Part shown: positions 6,862 to 9,003 of the stretch, one piece after another
Position numbering within the stretch: position 1 is the first letter of the stretch
How the letters are laid out: every line of letters starts with the position of its first letter
Source: Spirochaetales bacterium
GTDB taxonomy: Bacteria; Spirochaetota; Spirochaetia; Sphaerochaetales; Sphaerochaetaceae
DNA: 9,003 bases
Assembly (NCBI GenBank): GCA_017475725.1
Contig: JAFVFA010000100.1
Location: forward strand, 1-9,003
Direction: 5' to 3'
The notes under the pieces: generated by a model
Told to the model about the DNA's origin: nothing
What the model saw: only the letters and a program-made list of their open reading frames with translations
Database searches by the model: none
Translations under genes and position numbers: made by a program

Positions 6862-7863
6862 ATGACATTTGCAGAGAAAATGAAGGGACAGGCCATCGCG
6901 GCCCACAAGTCACTCGTCCTTCCTGAAGGACTCGAACCAAGAACAGTCAAGGCCGCAAGGATGATCCTCGACCAGAAGATCGCTTCAGCTGTCACACTCA
7001 TAGGAAACGTTGACAAGGTCAAGGCCTTCGCCGCTGAGATCGGAGTGGACCTCACCGGCATCAACATCGTCGATCCTCTCACAAGCGACAAGAGGGCTGA
7101 GTATGCAAACGAGTACTACGAGCTCAGAAAGTCCAAGGGAATGACTCCGGAAGAGGCCAACGAGCTCATCGTCAACGAGCTCAGATGGGGCGCAATGATG
7201 ACACGCAAGGGAGATGCTGACGCAATGGTCGCCGGTGCAAAGAACACAACAGGCGATGTCCTCCGCGCATCCTTCCAGATCATCAAGTGCAGACCTGGCA
7301 TCAAGAGTGCCTCCTCGTGCTTCGTAATGGCCACTGACAAGAAGGAGTATGGTGTTGACGGAACACTGATCTTCGCCGACTGTGCAACCATCCCGAACCC
7401 TACAGCTGAGCAGCTTGCAGAGATCGCCGAGGCCTCAGCTCTCTCATGCAGAACCTTCCTGGGTGCCGAGCCTGTGGTGGCAATGCTCTCATACTCGACG
7501 AAGGGCAGCGCAAAGGGAGAGATGATCGACAAGGTCACAACAGCCCTTGCTCTGGTCAAGGAGAAGTGCCCTGAGCTCAAGGTCGACGGAGAGCTTCAGC
7601 TTGATGCCGCAATCGTAGGCAAGGTCGCCGAGCAGAAGGCTCCAGGCTCCACAGTTGCAGGTCACGCCAACGTTCTGGTGTTCCCGGACCTCCAGGCCGG
7701 AAACATCGGTTACAAGCTCACCCAGCGCCTTGCAGGTGCCGAGGCCTATGGACCTATCCTCCAGGGATTCGCCAGACCTGTATCAGACCTCTCCAGAGGA
7801 TGCAGCGCAGAGGACATCGTTGTCACAGCCGCCATCACATTGGCACAGGCCGCAGCAAACTGA
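6862..7863 (+). CDS. pta: Phosphate acetyltransferase (short form)
   Basis: Phosphotransacetylase, 333 residues, the usual length of the short cytoplasmic form without the N-terminal DRTGG region. It interconverts acetyl-CoA plus phosphate with acetyl phosphate plus CoA; with acetate kinase (not in this window) this gives ATP and acetate in fermentation. Family signatures run in order: LVLPEG (18-23), [12 protein letters not shown] (115-126), QIIKCRPGI (139-147), [12 protein letters not shown] (206-217), [10 protein letters not shown] (242-251), [19 protein letters not shown] (267-285) and [17 protein letters not shown] (304-320). S311, R312 and D318 match by position the catalytic Ser, Arg and Asp described for the Methanosarcina thermophila enzyme. 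AGGAG at 6850-6854, seven bases before the ATG, fixes the start. Codon choice is strongly biased (AAG, ATC, CTC, ACA), consistent with high expression. Transcription must come from read-through of the upstream hairpin or from a promoter inside the upstream gene. Confidence 0.95.
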   Translation: MTFAEKMKGQAIAAHKSLVLPEGLEPRTVKAARMILDQKIASAVTLIGNVDKVKAFAAEIGVDLTGINIVDPLTSDKRAEYANEYYELRKSKGMTPEEANELIVNELRWGAMMTRKGDADAMVAGAKNTTGDVLRASFQIIKCRPGIKSASSCFVMATDKKEYGVDGTLIFADCATIPNPTAEQLAEIAEASALSCRTFLGAEPVVAMLSYSTKGSAKGEMIDKVTTALALVKEKCPELKVDGELQLDAAIVGKVAEQKAPGSTVAGHANVLVFPDLQAGNIGYKLTQRLAGAEAYGPILQGFARPVSDLSRGCSAEDIVVTAAITLAQAAAN

Positions 7864-7864
7864 G

Positions 7865-7884
7865 AAAAAATTTCAAAATTTTTT
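7865..7884. repeat. AT-only inverted repeat just after pta
   Basis: AAAAAATTT (7865-7873) is the exact reverse complement of AAATTTTTT (7876-7884), with CA between. It starts one base after the pta stop codon. As RNA it would form a weak A-U hairpin. It may act with the strong terminator that follows, protect the mRNA end, or simply be an AT-rich spacer. Confidence 0.5.
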
Positions 7885-7892
7885 AATTCCAT

Positions 7893-7924
7893 ACCGGCTG
7901 TAGACTTACAGCCGGTTTTCTTTT
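7893..7924 (+). terminator. Strong intrinsic terminator of pta
   Basis: ACCGGCTGTA (7893-7902) and TACAGCCGGT (7907-7916) form a perfect 10-bp stem with a GACT loop, followed by TTTTCTTTT (7916-7924) and further T-rich sequence. This is a textbook Rho-independent terminator, 29 bases after the pta stop codon. It separates pta from comEC. Confidence 0.92.
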
Positions 7925-7951
7925 CATTTTTCCAAGAAGCCGTGTAATAAT
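7921..7951 (+). promoter_or_regulatory. Weak candidate promoter for comEC
   Basis: After the pta terminator there are about 54 bases before comEC. TAATAA (7945-7950), preceded by GTG, could be a -10 box. TTTTCA (7921-7926) with an 18-base spacer is a poor -35. A start of transcription is expected somewhere here because the strong terminator isolates comEC from pta, but the boxes are weak. Confidence 0.22.
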
Positions 7952-7978
7952 TTCGACTTTTTCCCTGTAGGGGTTCGC

Positions 7979-9003
7979 ATGAGGACAGAACATGCGAACT
8001 TCAACATTGCCTTCCTTCTAGCTCTTTATGCGTTCCTTTGCATGTACATGGCCTCTGTCGTCACCGGCCCGGTTCCTTTCTGTTCCATTCATTGTTCAAT
8101 TGTTATGTTGTTATTGAGTTTCCTCCGGGCCGGTGACGAATCCTTTGTCCTGCATTGCTCCGCGGCCATGATGCTCTGCATTCTTGCCGGTCTACTTGCA
8201 GTGATGATAAGGAGGCGCTATTCCCTGAACCTCTGCTTCGAGACTCAAGCAATAGCCTGCCTTGAGGGGCGGGTCGTCTATGACTCGTCTTTCACGGAGA
8301 AGGGCGCCCACCTAATGAAGATCAGCCTGTCTGGCTGCACTGCGGTGACAGGTGACTGCGGCAGTGCAAAGGGCATTGTGTCAGCCCTTGGAGACCTGCA
8401 GGCCATAGTGTCATACGGTGTCAGGGTGCGCCTGCATGGCAGATTCTCCGATGGCCTCTTCATCTATGACGGGATGCAGGTACTCTCAAGAGGGTGGGTG
8501 AACGACCTCAGAGAACGCCTGATCCTATGGCTTCAGGTCAGGATCCTTGGCTCAGATGCAGACAGCGGTGCGGTGTTGAGCTGTGCGCTCCTTCTGGGCA
8601 GGGCCGACAACTGCACCCTGTCCATCAGGGACAGGGCCGTCTCCTGTGGATGTGCCCATGTGCTTGCCCTGTCAGGCATGCACCTCGGAATTCTGGCGAA
8701 TATCTGCAGAAAACTGTTCGGCGGCAGAAGACTCTCCTCCCTGATCTCCTACGTGGTGATCGCCGCCTTCGTCTTCGTTGCAGGACCCCGGCCCTCTCTG
8801 GTCAGGTCCGCGCTGGCCTTCCTCCTTGGCTTCCTGCCTCCAAGGGAAAGGCTTGCGGCAGTGTTCCTTGCCCAGATGGTGCTCTTCCCTGCAACCATGG
8901 TGGAGCTTGGGTGCTGCTACGGCTATATGGCTGTCTTCGGCATCGTGCTCATGTCGCCGTATCTGGAGGCTGCCATGTTCCAGTTCATCGGAAGGCTCTC
9001 CAC
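7979..9003 (+). CDS. comEC: ComEC/Rec2 DNA uptake channel, N-terminal part (runs off the right edge)
   Basis: An open frame from ATG 7979 continues past the last base without a stop; 341 full codons are visible. ComEC is the inner-membrane channel that takes single-stranded DNA into the cytoplasm during natural transformation. The N-terminus has about three hydrophobic helices (roughly 8-28, 34-49, 58-77). A soluble region with the character of the ComEC OB-fold follows (about 85-170). The conserved core LLLGRADNCTLSIRDRA (204-220) then leads to HVLALSGMHLGIL (227-239), the family hallmark usually seen as HLLA[IV]SGLHVG. More helices follow, including RPSLVRSALAFL (271-282). The start is supported by AGGGG at 7969-7973, five bases upstream. 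The C-terminal metallo-beta-lactamase-like domain, if present, lies outside. The visible part is rich in cysteine (16 in 341). Codons between about 8073 and 8124 are AT-rich compared with the rest. Confidence 0.85.
   Translation, partial: MRTEHANFNIAFLLALYAFLCMYMASVVTGPVPFCSIHCSIVMLLLSFLRAGDESFVLHCSAAMMLCILAGLLAVMIRRRYSLNLCFETQAIACLEGRVVYDSSFTEKGAHLMKISLSGCTAVTGDCGSAKGIVSALGDLQAIVSYGVRVRLHGRFSDGLFIYDGMQVLSRGWVNDLRERLILWLQVRILGSDADSGAVLSCALLLGRADNCTLSIRDRAVSCGCAHVLALSGMHLGILANICRKLFGGRRLSSLISYVVIAAFVFVAGPRPSLVRSALAFLLGFLPPRERLAAVFLAQMVLFPATMVELGCCYGYMAVFGIVLMSPYLEAAMFQFIGRLS
8058..8139. repeat. Perfect 15-bp inverted repeat inside the 5' end of comEC
   Basis: TCGTCACCGGCCCGG (8058-8072) is the exact reverse complement of CCGGGCCGGTGACGA (8125-8139). 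The arms enclose 52 AT-rich bases (8073-8124) that encode the second hydrophobic helix of ComEC. Each arm also contains a small internal palindrome (ACCGG-C-CCGG). The match is far longer than expected by chance at this spacing. No T run follows, so it is not an intrinsic terminator. Confidence 0.75.

Noticed and set aside
6549..7091. 180-codon open frame on the - strand across the secreted protein gene, terminator and pta start
   Set aside because: It crosses a hairpin terminator and two supported + strand genes and contains low-complexity Leu/Cys runs produced by the reverse of the Ala/Glu tail.

Overview
The window looks bacterial, with a GC content of roughly 55%, frequent AGG/AGA arginine and ATA isoleucine codons, and genes packed on the + strand. 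A polysaccharide export apparatus with an SLBB protein, a secreted protein with a classical Sec signal peptide and a short-form phosphate acetyltransferase suggest an anaerobic fermenter, most likely with an outer membrane. The gene content and style remind me of Spirochaetota (Sphaerochaetales-like). This placement is an impression from the sequence, not a test. I see no rRNA, tRNA, CRISPR array or insertion sequence, and no convincing gene on the - strand.

Layout. (1) Positions 1-2788 hold the end of an SLBB-domain polysaccharide export protein and a complete Wzz/BY-kinase fusion (copolymerase plus autophosphorylating tyrosine kinase), a pair that together controls export and chain length of a surface polysaccharide. 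(2) Positions 2800-6063 hold a tight cluster: a double-length DUF1538 membrane protein, a protein made of two tandem P-II-like domains whose start overlaps the DUF1538 gene, and an RlmI-type 23S rRNA cytosine methyltransferase two bases further on. No terminator separates region 1 from region 2. (3) A 98-base gap with an inverted repeat and a candidate promoter leads to a small secreted acidic protein of unknown function (6162-6818). A hairpin terminator follows it and lies almost directly against the ribosome binding site of pta (6862-7863). (4) A strong intrinsic terminator closes pta. After it begins comEC (DNA uptake channel), which runs off the right edge.

How the genes work together. 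The first two act in surface polysaccharide export. The DUF1538 and P-II genes are best read as a transporter with its dedicated small-molecule-sensing regulator, and both proteins have doubled internally. RlmI modifies ribosomes and may simply share the transcript. Pta links acetyl-CoA to acetyl phosphate and, with an acetate kinase not seen here, to ATP. The most unusual points are the parallel duplications in the DUF1538/P-II pair, a perfect 15-bp inverted repeat enclosing an AT-rich stretch in the 5' end of comEC, a terminator with no room for a promoter before pta, and the long tail after the tyrosine cluster of the BY-kinase.
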